Positions 18,345 through 26,828 of a DNA stretch of 64,000 nucleotides are shown here, piece after piece. The DNA comes from Cellvibrio sp. UBA7661. GTDB lineage: Bacteria > Pseudomonadota > Gammaproteobacteria > Pseudomonadales > Cellvibrionaceae. The notes under the pieces are model-generated. The model did no database searches. It saw only the letters and a list, made by a program, of their open reading frames with translations, and had not been told where the DNA came from. The translations under genes were made by a program, and so were the position numbers. The stretch is from contig DLHT01000003.1 of NCBI GenBank assembly GCA_002483365.1, positions 62,001 through 126,000 of the forward strand, in the 5' to 3' direction. Every line of letters starts with the position of its first letter. Position 1 is the first letter of the stretch.

Positions 18345-18361
18345 AGAATCATTTTGGTGCA
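18345..18361 (-). promoter_or_regulatory. NtrC-like binding site 1
   Basis: Minus strand TGCACCAAAATGATTCT. The left half matches the NtrC pattern TGCACY-N5-RGTGCA perfectly; the right half is degenerate. Centre is about 107 bp upstream of the inferred transcription start. Confidence 0.65.
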
Positions 18362-18376
18362 CTAAACATCCACCAA

Positions 18377-18393
18377 TGCACCCTTTTAGATCA
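18377..18393 (-). promoter_or_regulatory. NtrC-like binding site 2
   Basis: Minus strand TGATCTAAAAGGGTGCA. The right half is perfect and the left half partial. Its centre is 32 bp beyond site 1, at about -139. Confidence 0.65.
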
Positions 18394-18638
18394 AAAATAA
18401 TTATCCCTTGCGTGCTTGTACCGCCATGCCCTCCAGCAGGGTAAATACGCTTGTTGGATGCGCCAATTTGCATCATTTTTCAGGTGCTGCAACCTCATTA
18501 GTTTTTAACTAAACCCCTAATAAAGATTATCAATAGGATTGGCATCGAATGGCGCAATAAATCACGGTAGTTTGCCGCCCCTGTCCGCTGGACTCTAAAA
18601 CCACGATAAAAACCTAAAAAGCTGTAAGGGCTCGCAAG

Positions 18639-19847
18639 ATGCACATGACAACAACAGAAATATTCCTGATCGCCATGGTGATCATTTTCACTATTCCATA
18701 CCTCATCTGGCGCCTTGGCCGCACCGATTACTGGGCTCCACTGGTAGTAGTGCAAATTATTATGGGGATCGTGCTCGGCCCGGGCGTTCTGGGCAAAGCC
18801 TTCCCCGAGTATTACACCTTTGTGTTTAACCCCGAGGTGATCAAATCACTCAACGGTATCGCCTGGTGGGCGGTGATGATTTTTGTGTGGATCGCCGGTA
18901 TCGAACTGGATCTTAAAAAGGCCTGGGTTTACAAACGCGAAAGCGGTATCACCGCCGGTTTGGCTTTGGGCACACCACTGTTGTTTGGCTGTGTGGCAGC
19001 GGTTGTCATGATGGCCTACAGCGATGGCTGGATTGGCCCCAAAGGTATGACCTGGCAATTTATTCTGGGTGTGGGCATGGCCTGTGCTGTAACCGCACTG
19101 CCAATTTTGATTTTGCTGATGGAGAAACTGGAAATCCTGCGCCAGCCGATTGGCCAGCGGATTCTGCGCTACGCCAGCCTTGATGATATTGCCATTTGGG
19201 GGGTTTTAGCGCTGATCCTGCTGGATTGGGAACGCGTGGGCCGCCAAGGCATGTTCCTGGTTGCCTTTGCTATCGCCGCCTACTTGTTCCGCAAGCTGAT
19301 GGTGGCAATTCAGGAGAAAGATCGCTGGTACGCCGGTTTTATCTGGCTGGCAATCTGTGGTCTCGCCGCTGACTGGGCCGGTCTGCATTACATGGTGGGC
19401 GCGTTCCTCGCTGGCGCGGTGATGGATGCTGAATGGTTCAATCAGGAAGACATGGACAAGCTGCGCTATTTCATCCTACTTACAGTAATGCCGGTGTTCT
19501 TCCTCAGTACCGGCTTGCGCACCAACTGGGACGTAGGCGGTACAACCGTATTTGTGGCGGCAGCCATCCTGTTGGTTGCGTCAGTATCCGGCAAACTGGC
19601 GGGCGTTCATGCCGCAGGCAAAATCCTCAAGTGGGGAAAAGGTGAGGCCTCGATTATCGGCTGGCTGCTACAAACCAAGGCCTTGATCATGATCATCTTT
19701 GCCAACGTGTTGCTCGATAAACAAATCATCACCAGCGAGACCTTCACCGCGCTGCTGATTATGGCTGTTGCCAGCACCATGTTGACGGTGCCAGTGGTAG
19801 CGCCCAAGCTGCAGAAGATGAAAGAGATTATTTTCCGATCCAAATAA
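18639..19847 (+). CDS. cation/proton antiporter, CPA2-type membrane protein
   Basis: 402 residues with about 12 hydrophobic helices. Resembles the Na+/H+ exchanger (PF00999) family: GIVLGPGVLG in the second helix, WIAGIELDLKKAW, an ALPILILLMEKLEI helix followed by the acidic SLDDIAIWG helix, and VMPVFFLSTGLRTNW. Adjacent aspartates (SLDD) suit ion binding. No C-terminal RCK/TrkA domain, unlike KefB/C. Ion is not predictable. AAGGG supports the start. Divergent from glnA, with its own terminator. Confidence 0.85.
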   Translation: MHMTTTEIFLIAMVIIFTIPYLIWRLGRTDYWAPLVVVQIIMGIVLGPGVLGKAFPEYYTFVFNPEVIKSLNGIAWWAVMIFVWIAGIELDLKKAWVYKRESGITAGLALGTPLLFGCVAAVVMMAYSDGWIGPKGMTWQFILGVGMACAVTALPILILLMEKLEILRQPIGQRILRYASLDDIAIWGVLALILLDWERVGRQGMFLVAFAIAAYLFRKLMVAIQEKDRWYAGFIWLAICGLAADWAGLHYMVGAFLAGAVMDAEWFNQEDMDKLRYFILLTVMPVFFLSTGLRTNWDVGGTTVFVAAAILLVASVSGKLAGVHAAGKILKWGKGEASIIGWLLQTKALIMIIFANVLLDKQIITSETFTALLIMAVASTMLTVPVVAPKLQKMKEIIFRSK

Positions 19848-19865
19848 ACGCTATCGGGTTCGAAC

Positions 19866-19894
19866 AAAAAGCCCCGGATTAACCGGGGCTTTTT
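19866..19894 (+). terminator. intrinsic terminator of antiporter gene
   Basis: AAAAAGCCCCGG-ATTAA-CCGGGGCTTTTTT; may also end the convergent chemoreceptor gene. Confidence 0.9.
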
Positions 19895-19938
19895 TATTGC
19901 GATTTGACCCTGCCTCTGTGATTAGGCAGTGCTTCGGG

Positions 19939-21567
19939 TTAGATAACGAAACGCGTTACCAGACTATTTAACTCTGTTGCCAAGCGCGCCAATTCATAGG
20001 TTGCGGCACTGGTTTGATTGGCACCGGCTGCCGACTGCGTGGACAGATCGCTGATATTGATGATGTTGCGGTCGACCTCTCGCGCCACTGCCGCCTGTTC
20101 TTCGGAGGCGCTGGCAATCAACAGGTTGCGCTCACTGATTTGCCCGGCCTTCTGGTAGATCTGCTCCAGCGCTTCGCCCGCTTGCTCGGCGACCCCCAGC
20201 GTCTGCCCTGCGTGTTGTACGCTGTCACGCATGGAATCTACCGCGGCCGCCGTACCGCCTTGCACCTTGCTGATCATCTGCTCAATTTCCTGGGTGGATA
20301 CCTGGGTGCGGTGTGCCAGTGCACGCACCTCATCGGCCACTACCGCAAAACCACGCCCGGCTTCGCCCGCGCGCGCCGCTTCAATCGCGGCGTTCAACGC
20401 CAGCAGGTTGGTTTGCTCGGCAATCGCGCGGATCACATCCAACACTTTACCAATATCCTGGGATTGATCTGCCAGACCGCTTATCAGCGCTGAGGTGCGG
20501 GTAAATTCTTCGGTCATGGCCTTTAATGCTGACACCGTATGGCCAACCTTATCCCGACCTTCATAAGCAAGGCGGGAGGACTCGTTGGATGCTTCGGCAG
20601 TACTCACAGCATTGCGTGCCACCTCATCCACCGCGGCGCTCATTTCTGTCACTGCAGACGCGGCTTGTTGGATTTCGTCATTCTGGCGCTGCAGGTTGCG
20701 CGACGAATCCTCGGCAACCGAACTCAACTCCTCACCTGCCGATGCCAGCTGCACCGATGCATTGCCAATCTGGCCAATAGCGCTGCGCAGGTTGTCCTGC
20801 ATACGCACCAGCGCTGCCAACAGTTGCGCTGGCTCATCGCTACCCTCAACGTGAATTGATTGGGTAAGGTTGCCGCCAGCAATGGTCTCGGTTGCCTTCA
20901 CAGCTTGTTGTAACGGGCTGACGATACTGCGCGAGAGCGCCAGGGCGAGCACGGCGGTAATCACTAGCGCCAGCACTATGCTGCTGATAACCCATGTTTT
21001 GCTACTACTGTAGGTTTGCTGGGATTGTTGCGCAGCAGCCTCAGCGCCATCGCGGTTAATTTGGCCCAGCTCCAGCAGCATTTTTGTCAATTGGTCCGCA
21101 AGCGGCCCTTGCTCTGCCTCAACAATCTGCAGTGCTGCTTGTTTATCGCCCTGCTTCATAGCAACCAAAATCTTTTCCGTTGCTTGAATGTAGCGGTTTT
21201 TAATGTCGCGCAATTCGTCGAATAAACGGCGCTCTTCTGGTTCGGTGATCAACTTCTCATAGCTTGCTTGCGCGATCTCGGCATCCTGTGCCCGTGCGCG
21301 CAGGTTGCTTTCGGCTTGAGCAATGGCCACTGGATCTACATCGACCACCGCCCGCACCGCATTCACCCGGTAACGCATCAGCGCCAGATTCAACTCGCCC
21401 GTAGCATTGAGCGCAGGAACCCAGATACTTTTTACCTCATCGGCTTTTTGCTGCATGTTTGACATATTGTTTAAACCAAACAATCCCTGCAGCAGCAGAA
21501 TCAGGGCCAGCACCCCGAATCCCAAGGTTAACCGTGGGCCTATATTCATTATTCTCATCCGTCTCAC
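19939..21567 (-). CDS. methyl-accepting chemotaxis protein with four-helix-bundle sensor
   Basis: 542 residues. Membrane helix 1 at 12-32, periplasmic all-helical sensor at 33-188 of the 4HB_MCP type (ATGELNLALMRYRVNAVRAV, repeated Ala/Gln-rich helices), helix 2 at 191-212, HAMP at 213-265 (LSRSIVSPLQQAVKATETIA, GGNLTQSI), and the signalling domain with EQTNLLALNAAIEAARAGEA and RGFAVVADEVRALA. No CheR-binding tail. The GAGGTGAG ribosome site fits the MRRMRIM start. Ligand unknown. Confidence 0.95.
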   Translation of the reverse strand: MRRMRIMNIGPRLTLGFGVLALILLLQGLFGLNNMSNMQQKADEVKSIWVPALNATGELNLALMRYRVNAVRAVVDVDPVAIAQAESNLRARAQDAEIAQASYEKLITEPEERRLFDELRDIKNRYIQATEKILVAMKQGDKQAALQIVEAEQGPLADQLTKMLLELGQINRDGAEAAAQQSQQTYSSSKTWVISSIVLALVITAVLALALSRSIVSPLQQAVKATETIAGGNLTQSIHVEGSDEPAQLLAALVRMQDNLRSAIGQIGNASVQLASAGEELSSVAEDSSRNLQRQNDEIQQAASAVTEMSAAVDEVARNAVSTAEASNESSRLAYEGRDKVGHTVSALKAMTEEFTRTSALISGLADQSQDIGKVLDVIRAIAEQTNLLALNAAIEAARAGEAGRGFAVVADEVRALAHRTQVSTQEIEQMISKVQGGTAAAVDSMRDSVQHAGQTLGVAEQAGEALEQIYQKAGQISERNLLIASASEEQAAVAREVDRNIINISDLSTQSAAGANQTSAATYELARLATELNSLVTRFVI

Positions 21568-21629
21568 CTCTGTGGAAAACAGTTAATTACTCACCCGAAC
21601 AAACCATTGGATAGCGAGCATAACTTTAA

Positions 21630-21637
21630 GTATCGGC
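21630..21637 (-). promoter_or_regulatory. possible sigma-28 -10 element
   Basis: Minus strand GCCGATAC, 7 of 8 matches to the FliA -10 GCCGATAA, 63 bp before the chemoreceptor start. The -35 at the right distance (TTTA) is poor. Confidence 0.3.
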
Positions 21638-21796
21638 CACAAATGGCAAAGATAAAGCTAATAAAAGTACGAGCTGCACTGATCGCTGGCGTAAATAAAC
21701 ACGTAGCAGGCTGCCAAATTCCGTGTGTAATTGCTTTATAATCGTCGCCTTTTTATCCAGCCAGCCCCTCGCTGCATCCTGTCAGGCGTCATTTCC

Positions 21797-23275
21797 ATGC
21801 ATTTTGTTGTCAAAGTTTTTTCCGAAATCATCATCAAAAGTACCCCCGTGCGTAAGCGCTTTATCAAGCAGCTGCGCGATAACCTGCGCCTGCTATTGAG
21901 CAATGTCGGGGTCGATATTGATGTACAGCGCGATTGGGAAAAAATTGAAATCCGCTGCCCCGATGCCAGCCCCGAGGTTACTGCCAAAGTCGCCGAGGTG
22001 CTTGCGCATACCCCCGGTATCGCCAACTTTGCGTTGATACACGATTACCCGCTCGGCGATTTGGAATCCATTTTTCAGCACACCCTGCGCCACTGGCGCG
22101 ATGGCATCGCCGGCAAAACCTTTTGCGTGCGTGTAAAGCGCGTAGGCAAGCACGATTTTACCTCGGTAGATGTAGAGCAATATGTCGGCGGTGGTTTGTT
22201 ACAGCATTCCGAAGCCAAGGGTGTGAGCCTGCATAAACCCGATGTGGTAGTGCCACTTGAAATCAAAGGCGAGCGCGTCTGGGTACTCACCAGTAAGGCG
22301 CAGGGTATGGGTGGTTATCCGCTCGGCGCACAGGATCCAGTGTTGTCATTAATTTCCGGCGGTTTTGATTCCACTGTCTCCACCTATTTGTGCATCAAGC
22401 GCGGCCTGCGCGCACACTACTGCTTTTTTAATCTCGGCGGCCGCGCGCATGAAATCGGCGTAAAAGAAGTGGCGTATTACTTGTGGAATAAATACGGCGC
22501 ATCGCACCGCGTGAAATTTGTCACCGTGCCGTTTGAAGATGTGGTGCGTGAAATTTTGGAAAAAGTCGACAACCCCTACATGGGCGTTACACTCAAACGC
22601 ATGATGTTGCGCGCCGCCGAAAGAGTCGCTGAATCTCTGGAAATTCCCGCACTGGTAACGGGCGAGAGTGTTGCACAGGTATCGAGCCAAACGCTGGTGA
22701 ATTTAAATGTGATTGACCGCGCAACCGACATGCTGGTGCTGCGTCCACTTGCCACCATGGACAAAGGCGACATCATCGATCTTTCACGCAAAATCGGCAC
22801 CGAAAGTTTTGCCGCCAGCATGCCGGAATATTGCGGTGTGATTTCAGTAAACCCCACCACACGTGCAAAATTACCGAAAGTCGAATTTGAAGAAACCAAA
22901 TTTGATATGGCGATTTTGGAGCGCGCAATTGCCGAACGCCGCGCGCAAAATATTGATGAATTGGTGAATGAACTGGATGCGGATTTATCGGTACCGGTTG
23001 TTAGTGATGTGCAGACAGGGCAGATTGTTATCGATATCCGCCATCCGGAAGAACAAGAAAAAAATCCGCTTACGTTGGAAAGCAACGAGATCAAGGTGAT
23101 TCCTTTTTATTCACTCAACAATCGTTTTCCATTGCTAGACCAAAGCAAACAATATTATCTCTATTGCCAAAAAGGTGTGATGAGCCAATTACACGCCGCC
23201 AACTTAAAAGATGCAGGCCATTTAAACGTCGGCGTTTATCGGCCTGAACCTAAGAGCGCCTGCGCTATTTCATGA
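21797..23275 (+). CDS. thiI: tRNA 4-thiouridine synthase / thiazole sulfurtransferase ThiI
   Basis: Makes 4-thiouridine at tRNA position 8 and supplies sulfur for thiazole in thiamine synthesis. 492 residues from the ATG at 21797 (E. coli 482): NFLD and THUMP domains at 1-165, PP-loop ATPase motif ISGGFDSTVS at about 185, and a C-terminal rhodanese domain with the persulfide Cys457 in YLYCQKGVMS. A longer frame to 21731 is unlikely. The stop overlaps the next start by ATGA. Confidence 0.95.
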   Translation: MHFVVKVFSEIIIKSTPVRKRFIKQLRDNLRLLLSNVGVDIDVQRDWEKIEIRCPDASPEVTAKVAEVLAHTPGIANFALIHDYPLGDLESIFQHTLRHWRDGIAGKTFCVRVKRVGKHDFTSVDVEQYVGGGLLQHSEAKGVSLHKPDVVVPLEIKGERVWVLTSKAQGMGGYPLGAQDPVLSLISGGFDSTVSTYLCIKRGLRAHYCFFNLGGRAHEIGVKEVAYYLWNKYGASHRVKFVTVPFEDVVREILEKVDNPYMGVTLKRMMLRAAERVAESLEIPALVTGESVAQVSSQTLVNLNVIDRATDMLVLRPLATMDKGDIIDLSRKIGTESFAASMPEYCGVISVNPTTRAKLPKVEFEETKFDMAILERAIAERRAQNIDELVNELDADLSVPVVSDVQTGQIVIDIRHPEEQEKNPLTLESNEIKVIPFYSLNNRFPLLDQSKQYYLYCQKGVMSQLHAANLKDAGHLNVGVYRPEPKSACAIS

Positions 23276-24330
23276 GCGCAGCGGTAAATCCCATACGGAA
23301 GGAGCGACTCGCTGAATTTGATTACCTGCGCGGCATGGCCATTGCCATGATCGTGCTGGGGCATTCTATTTTTCTCGCGCAACCGCTGTTCCCTGCGCTG
23401 CTGGAAAATTTACTGCGCGGCGGCACAGGTTTATTTGTATTTATTTCCGGATTTTTCTTTCACCGCGTTTTTTATCCGCGCTTTCATTACACCAACTTTC
23501 TCCGTAAAAAAGCCCAATCACTGTTAATCCCCTTCGCCGTTATTTCATTATTTGCGTTAGCGATCCGCATGCTGGGTTGGTGGCAAGATGGGCTGGGCAT
23601 ACAACAGAACTTAATCAACGCCTGGTATACGCTGCGCAACGGCTACGTGCTTTATCCGCATTGGTATATCCCGTTTATTTTTCTCACCTTTTTGTGCTCA
23701 CCGCTCCATGCCCTTTATATCCGCACATCTTTATCAACCCAGTTATTGGTTCTGTTAATTTTTTCATTGATTGGATTATTTATGCATCGCCCGCAATCCA
23801 ATTCCAACTTTTTGCAATCACTGGTTTATTACACACCTTACTATTTGCTGGGAATATTGTTCTCACAATATGAACACAAGCTACGCAGGCTCCACTGGTT
23901 GCTGTTGATTGCAGGTCTGCTCATTGTTGCATTCACCGCGATTGCACAAACCTATATTTGGCAACATATTGGTAATTACCATAAAGCAGCTTTCAGCTAC
24001 GGTGGCATCGATTTTCAATTTATCCAGATTTTTGCTGGCTGCATCGCCATGCTCGCACTGTGCCGCCACATCCGCCCATGGTTACAACAACATTTATGCT
24101 GGCTGGCAGAACTGAGCTTCCCGATTTTTTTTATCCACCCACTGCTGACGATTGCGCTGGAAAATATTGCAGCATTAGATTCAATAAAACACTTTTTCCC
24201 CATGACCACTTTGCTCTCCAGCTTGCTAGTCTTTGTGGTGGTATTTTTGATTCAGTTTTACGGCTCGGCGGGGATCGCAATCGCGATTAAAAAAATATTT
24301 GGGCAGCGCAGCCGCTGGCTTGTTGGTTAG
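23272..24330 (+). CDS. acyltransferase family 3 membrane protein
   Basis: 352 residues, about ten membrane helices. The acyltransferase-3 (OafA/YrhL/NodX) signature is at the N-terminus: EFDYLRGMAIAMIVLGHS with the catalytic-type His, then FVFISGFFFHRVFYPRF. No SGNH domain. Such enzymes acylate cell-surface sugars using a cytoplasmic donor. The start overlaps the thiI stop (ATGA), implying translational coupling, although no functional link to ThiI is known. Substrate unknown. Confidence 0.85.
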   Translation: MSAAVNPIRKERLAEFDYLRGMAIAMIVLGHSIFLAQPLFPALLENLLRGGTGLFVFISGFFFHRVFYPRFHYTNFLRKKAQSLLIPFAVISLFALAIRMLGWWQDGLGIQQNLINAWYTLRNGYVLYPHWYIPFIFLTFLCSPLHALYIRTSLSTQLLVLLIFSLIGLFMHRPQSNSNFLQSLVYYTPYYLLGILFSQYEHKLRRLHWLLLIAGLLIVAFTAIAQTYIWQHIGNYHKAAFSYGGIDFQFIQIFAGCIAMLALCRHIRPWLQQHLCWLAELSFPIFFIHPLLTIALENIAALDSIKHFFPMTTLLSSLLVFVVVFLIQFYGSAGIAIAIKKIFGQRSRWLVG

Positions 24331-24370
24331 CTGCGCAACACGTTGGCGGTATCGACTACTCACCGTATCA

Positions 24371-24661
24371 GCAGAGAATAATGACCTGGGCAACAAGGCC
24401 GCCGCAGTCTTATCACTGGTTGACGTGATCAATGTGATCATTATTAAAAAATCCGTTGAATGGTGGAACACACTGCACCAACCGGCATCCATCATGAAAG
24501 GCGCGATTGATATATCCATGCTCATACCCTTATTAATCAATATGTTGGGTATGTATATTTTGTATTTGGCACTGTTGTTTGCCTGGACACGGATTGAAAT
24601 TTTGCGCCAAGAAAGCAAAAAGCAGTGGGTGAAAGAAGTGTTAACCGGCGCGCCAGTCTAA
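24371..24661 (+). pseudogene. C-terminal remnant of heme exporter ccmC
   Basis: The frame encodes about 96 residues closely resembling the end of CcmC, the inner-membrane protein for heme delivery in cytochrome c maturation: NKAAAVLSLVDVINVIIIKK, SVEWWNTLHQPAS and a final membrane helix followed by KKQWVKEVL. The first two thirds of CcmC, including the WWD heme motif, are absent; upstream sequence is the end of the acyltransferase gene. The open frame begins at 24299 but the first 24 residues have no similarity. No ribosome site. Could be expressed as a short peptide, but is best read as a relic of deletion or recombination. Confidence 0.75.
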
Positions 24662-24712
24662 ATTTTCGCCAATTAACACCGGCTAGACATATCCGTGTCA
24701 CACAGGGATAGG

Positions 24713-24718
24713 TATAAT
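24713..24718 (+). promoter_or_regulatory. -10 element of typA promoter
   Basis: Perfect TATAAT followed by GCGCGCCC. The -35 is weak. It covers the ATG at 24717, which therefore cannot be the main start codon. Confidence 0.55.
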
Positions 24719-24782
24719 GCGCGCCCTTTTGCGCTTTCAAACTTTGCCTTCCTTTAGGCACCCACCCAAGAGTATTTCCATA

Positions 24783-26606
24783 GTGACAGACAATTCAGCA
24801 ATCGAAAAACTGCGTAACATCGCCATTATCGCCCACGTTGACCACGGTAAAACGTCCATGGTTGACCAGTTGTTGCGCCAATCCGGCACCCTTGATCGTC
24901 GCGATGACAGCGCCGATCTGATCATGGACAGCAACGATCAGGAACGCGAACGCGGCATTACCATTCTGGCGAAAAATACCGCCATCAAGTGGAACGACTA
25001 CCGCATTAACATCGTAGATACCCCCGGCCACGCCGATTTCGGTGGCGAAGTAGAGCGGGTACTCTCCATGGTGGATTCGGTATTACTGATTGTGGATGCT
25101 GTTGGCGGCCCAATGCCACAGACCCGTTTCGTAACCTCCAAAGCCTTTGAACAAGGTTTGAACCCGATTGTGGTGATCAACAAGATCGACCGCCCCGGTG
25201 CCCGCCCTGAGTGGGTAGTAGATCAAGTATTTGACCTGTTTGACCGTTTGGGTGCCACTGAAGAGCAGCTCGACTTCCCGATCATTTACGCCTCTGCGTT
25301 AAATGGTGTTGCTGGCCTGTCACCCGATGACATCGCCGATGACATGACCCCCCTGTTCCAAATGATCGTAGACAAAGTGAAGCCGCCTAAAGTTGACCTG
25401 GACGGCCCCTTCCAAATGCAAATTTCCGCGTTGGACTACAGCAGCTATGTGGGTGTTATCGGTATTGGCCGTATCACTCGCGGCAGCCTCTCGCCCAACC
25501 AGCAAGTCGTGGTAGTTGATCACGAAGGCAATCAGCGCAAAGCGAAAGTATTGCAAGTGATGGGTTACCACGGTTTGCAACGTATCGAAACCGACAAAGC
25601 TTACGCGGGCGATATCGTGTGTATTACCGGTGTGGACAAGCTCGGCATCTCCGATACCCTGTGCAGCCCTGATGCTGTTGAAGCACTGCCAGCGCTCTCT
25701 ATCGACGAGCCAACCGTAAGCATGACCTTCCAGGTAAACGATTCACCGTTTGCCGGTAAAGAAGGCAAGTACGTGACCAGCCGTAACATCAAAGACCGTC
25801 TGGATCAGGAGTTGATTGCCAACGTTGCACTGCGCGTTCAACAAGGTGAGTCACCGGATAAATTTATCGTATCTGGCCGCGGCGAATTGCATCTGTCGGT
25901 ATTGATCGAAAATATGCGTCGCGAAGGCTATGAGCTGGGTGTATCGCGCCCCGAAGTGGTTCAAAAAATCGTGGACGGTGTAGTGCACGAGCCCTTTGAA
26001 CAAGTGGTGATCGACGTAGAAGAAGAGCACCAGGGTAAAGTGATGGAAGAACTCGGCCTGCGTAAAGGCGAGTTGACCAACATGGAGCCGGATGGCAAAG
26101 GCCGTATCAAGTTGGAATTCTTGTGCCCATCGCGCGGTTTGATTGGTTTCCGTGGCCAGTTCCTGACCATGACTTCCGGTTCCGGCATCATGACCAGTAT
26201 TTTTGACCACTATGGCCCGGTAAAAGAAGGCGAAGTGGCCAAGCGTCAGAACGGTGTGTTGGTATCTATGGTGAAGGGCAAGACTCTGGCTTACGGCTTG
26301 CACCCATTGCAAGACCGCGGTCGTTTGTTCCTGGGTGCCGGTGTGGAAGTTTACGAAGGTCAAATCGTGGGTATTCACTCGCGCTCTAATGACTTGGTAG
26401 TAAACCCAACCAAAGCCAAACAATTAACCAACGTTCGTGCTTCTGGTACTGACGACGCGCTGACCCTGTCACCGCCAATCCGTCACACCCTGGAGCAGGC
26501 GCTGGAATTTATTGAAGACGACGAACTGGTAGAAGTAACACCACAATCGATTCGTCTGCGTAAAAAACTGCTCACTGAAAACGAGCGTAAACGCGCTAAT
26601 AAATAA
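24783..26606 (+). CDS. typA: ribosome-associated GTPase TypA/BipA
   Basis: Translational GTPase related to EF-G, involved in 50S assembly and stress growth. From the GTG at 24783 it has 607 residues, the same as E. coli BipA. G1 AHVDHGKTS (17-25), switch ERERGITI, G3 DTPGHADFGGE, G4 NKIDRPGA; then domain II, EF-G-like domain III (SGRGELHLSVLIENMRREG), domain V and the BipA-specific C-terminus. The GTG is chosen because the upstream ATG lies inside the -10 element. Confidence 0.96.
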   Translation: MTDNSAIEKLRNIAIIAHVDHGKTSMVDQLLRQSGTLDRRDDSADLIMDSNDQERERGITILAKNTAIKWNDYRINIVDTPGHADFGGEVERVLSMVDSVLLIVDAVGGPMPQTRFVTSKAFEQGLNPIVVINKIDRPGARPEWVVDQVFDLFDRLGATEEQLDFPIIYASALNGVAGLSPDDIADDMTPLFQMIVDKVKPPKVDLDGPFQMQISALDYSSYVGVIGIGRITRGSLSPNQQVVVVDHEGNQRKAKVLQVMGYHGLQRIETDKAYAGDIVCITGVDKLGISDTLCSPDAVEALPALSIDEPTVSMTFQVNDSPFAGKEGKYVTSRNIKDRLDQELIANVALRVQQGESPDKFIVSGRGELHLSVLIENMRREGYELGVSRPEVVQKIVDGVVHEPFEQVVIDVEEEHQGKVMEELGLRKGELTNMEPDGKGRIKLEFLCPSRGLIGFRGQFLTMTSGSGIMTSIFDHYGPVKEGEVAKRQNGVLVSMVKGKTLAYGLHPLQDRGRLFLGAGVEVYEGQIVGIHSRSNDLVVNPTKAKQLTNVRASGTDDALTLSPPIRHTLEQALEFIEDDELVEVTPQSIRLRKKLLTENERKRANK

Positions 26607-26628
26607 TTTACGTTTGTTCGCGTAAACT

Positions 26629-26666
26629 AAAAGTCCCCGACGCGAAAGTGCCGGGGATTTTTTTTA
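26629..26666 (+). terminator. intrinsic terminator of typA
   Basis: AAGTCCCCGACGC-GAAA-GTGCCGGGGATTTTTTTT: long GC-rich stem, GAAA-type loop, eight T. Confidence 0.88.
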
Positions 26667-26694
26667 GTGCTATTGAGTAATTGAACGTGCTATT

Positions 26695-26798
26695 GGCACT
26701 TGCGAATACCTCTGCAGGACACGCCGTAAACCCATCCATGGGGGCTTGTCTTCGACTTCCCTGTCTCAGACAGTCCTACAGAGGTATTCGCAAGCGCC
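26695..26798. repeat. long hairpin repeat element, copy A (52-nt core, unique arms)
   Basis: Arms GGCACTTGCGAATACCTCTG (26695-26714) and its complement at 26779-26798 pair with one mismatch; the stem continues through AGGAC/GTCCT after one unpaired position. The 52-nt interior starts ACGCCGTAAACCCATCCATG and ends in CTGTCTCAGACA. A related 52-nt core with different arms is at 47127-47230. Confidence 0.8.
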
Positions 26799-26828
26799 TT
26801 GAAATATTTTCGCAAGTAGATTTTACGT

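Larger units (their letters stand above)
18097..18638. other. 542-bp glnA control region and antiporter upstream region
   Basis: Divergent regulatory region. Holds the glnA sigma-54 promoter and NtrC-like sites (separate entries). Between 18400 and 18638 I see only AT-rich sequence and an AAGGG ribosome site for the antiporter. Confidence 0.7.

Noticed and set aside
24299..24370. First 24 codons of the ccmC-like frame
   Set aside because: They overlap the acyltransferase gene and have no CcmC similarity, so they are not counted as part of the remnant.
24717..24782. Upstream ATG extension of typA
   Set aside because: The ATG lies inside the TATAAT promoter element and the GTG at 24783 gives the standard 607-residue protein.
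25851..26423. 190-residue minus-strand frame inside typA
   Set aside because: Shadow of the conserved GTPase.
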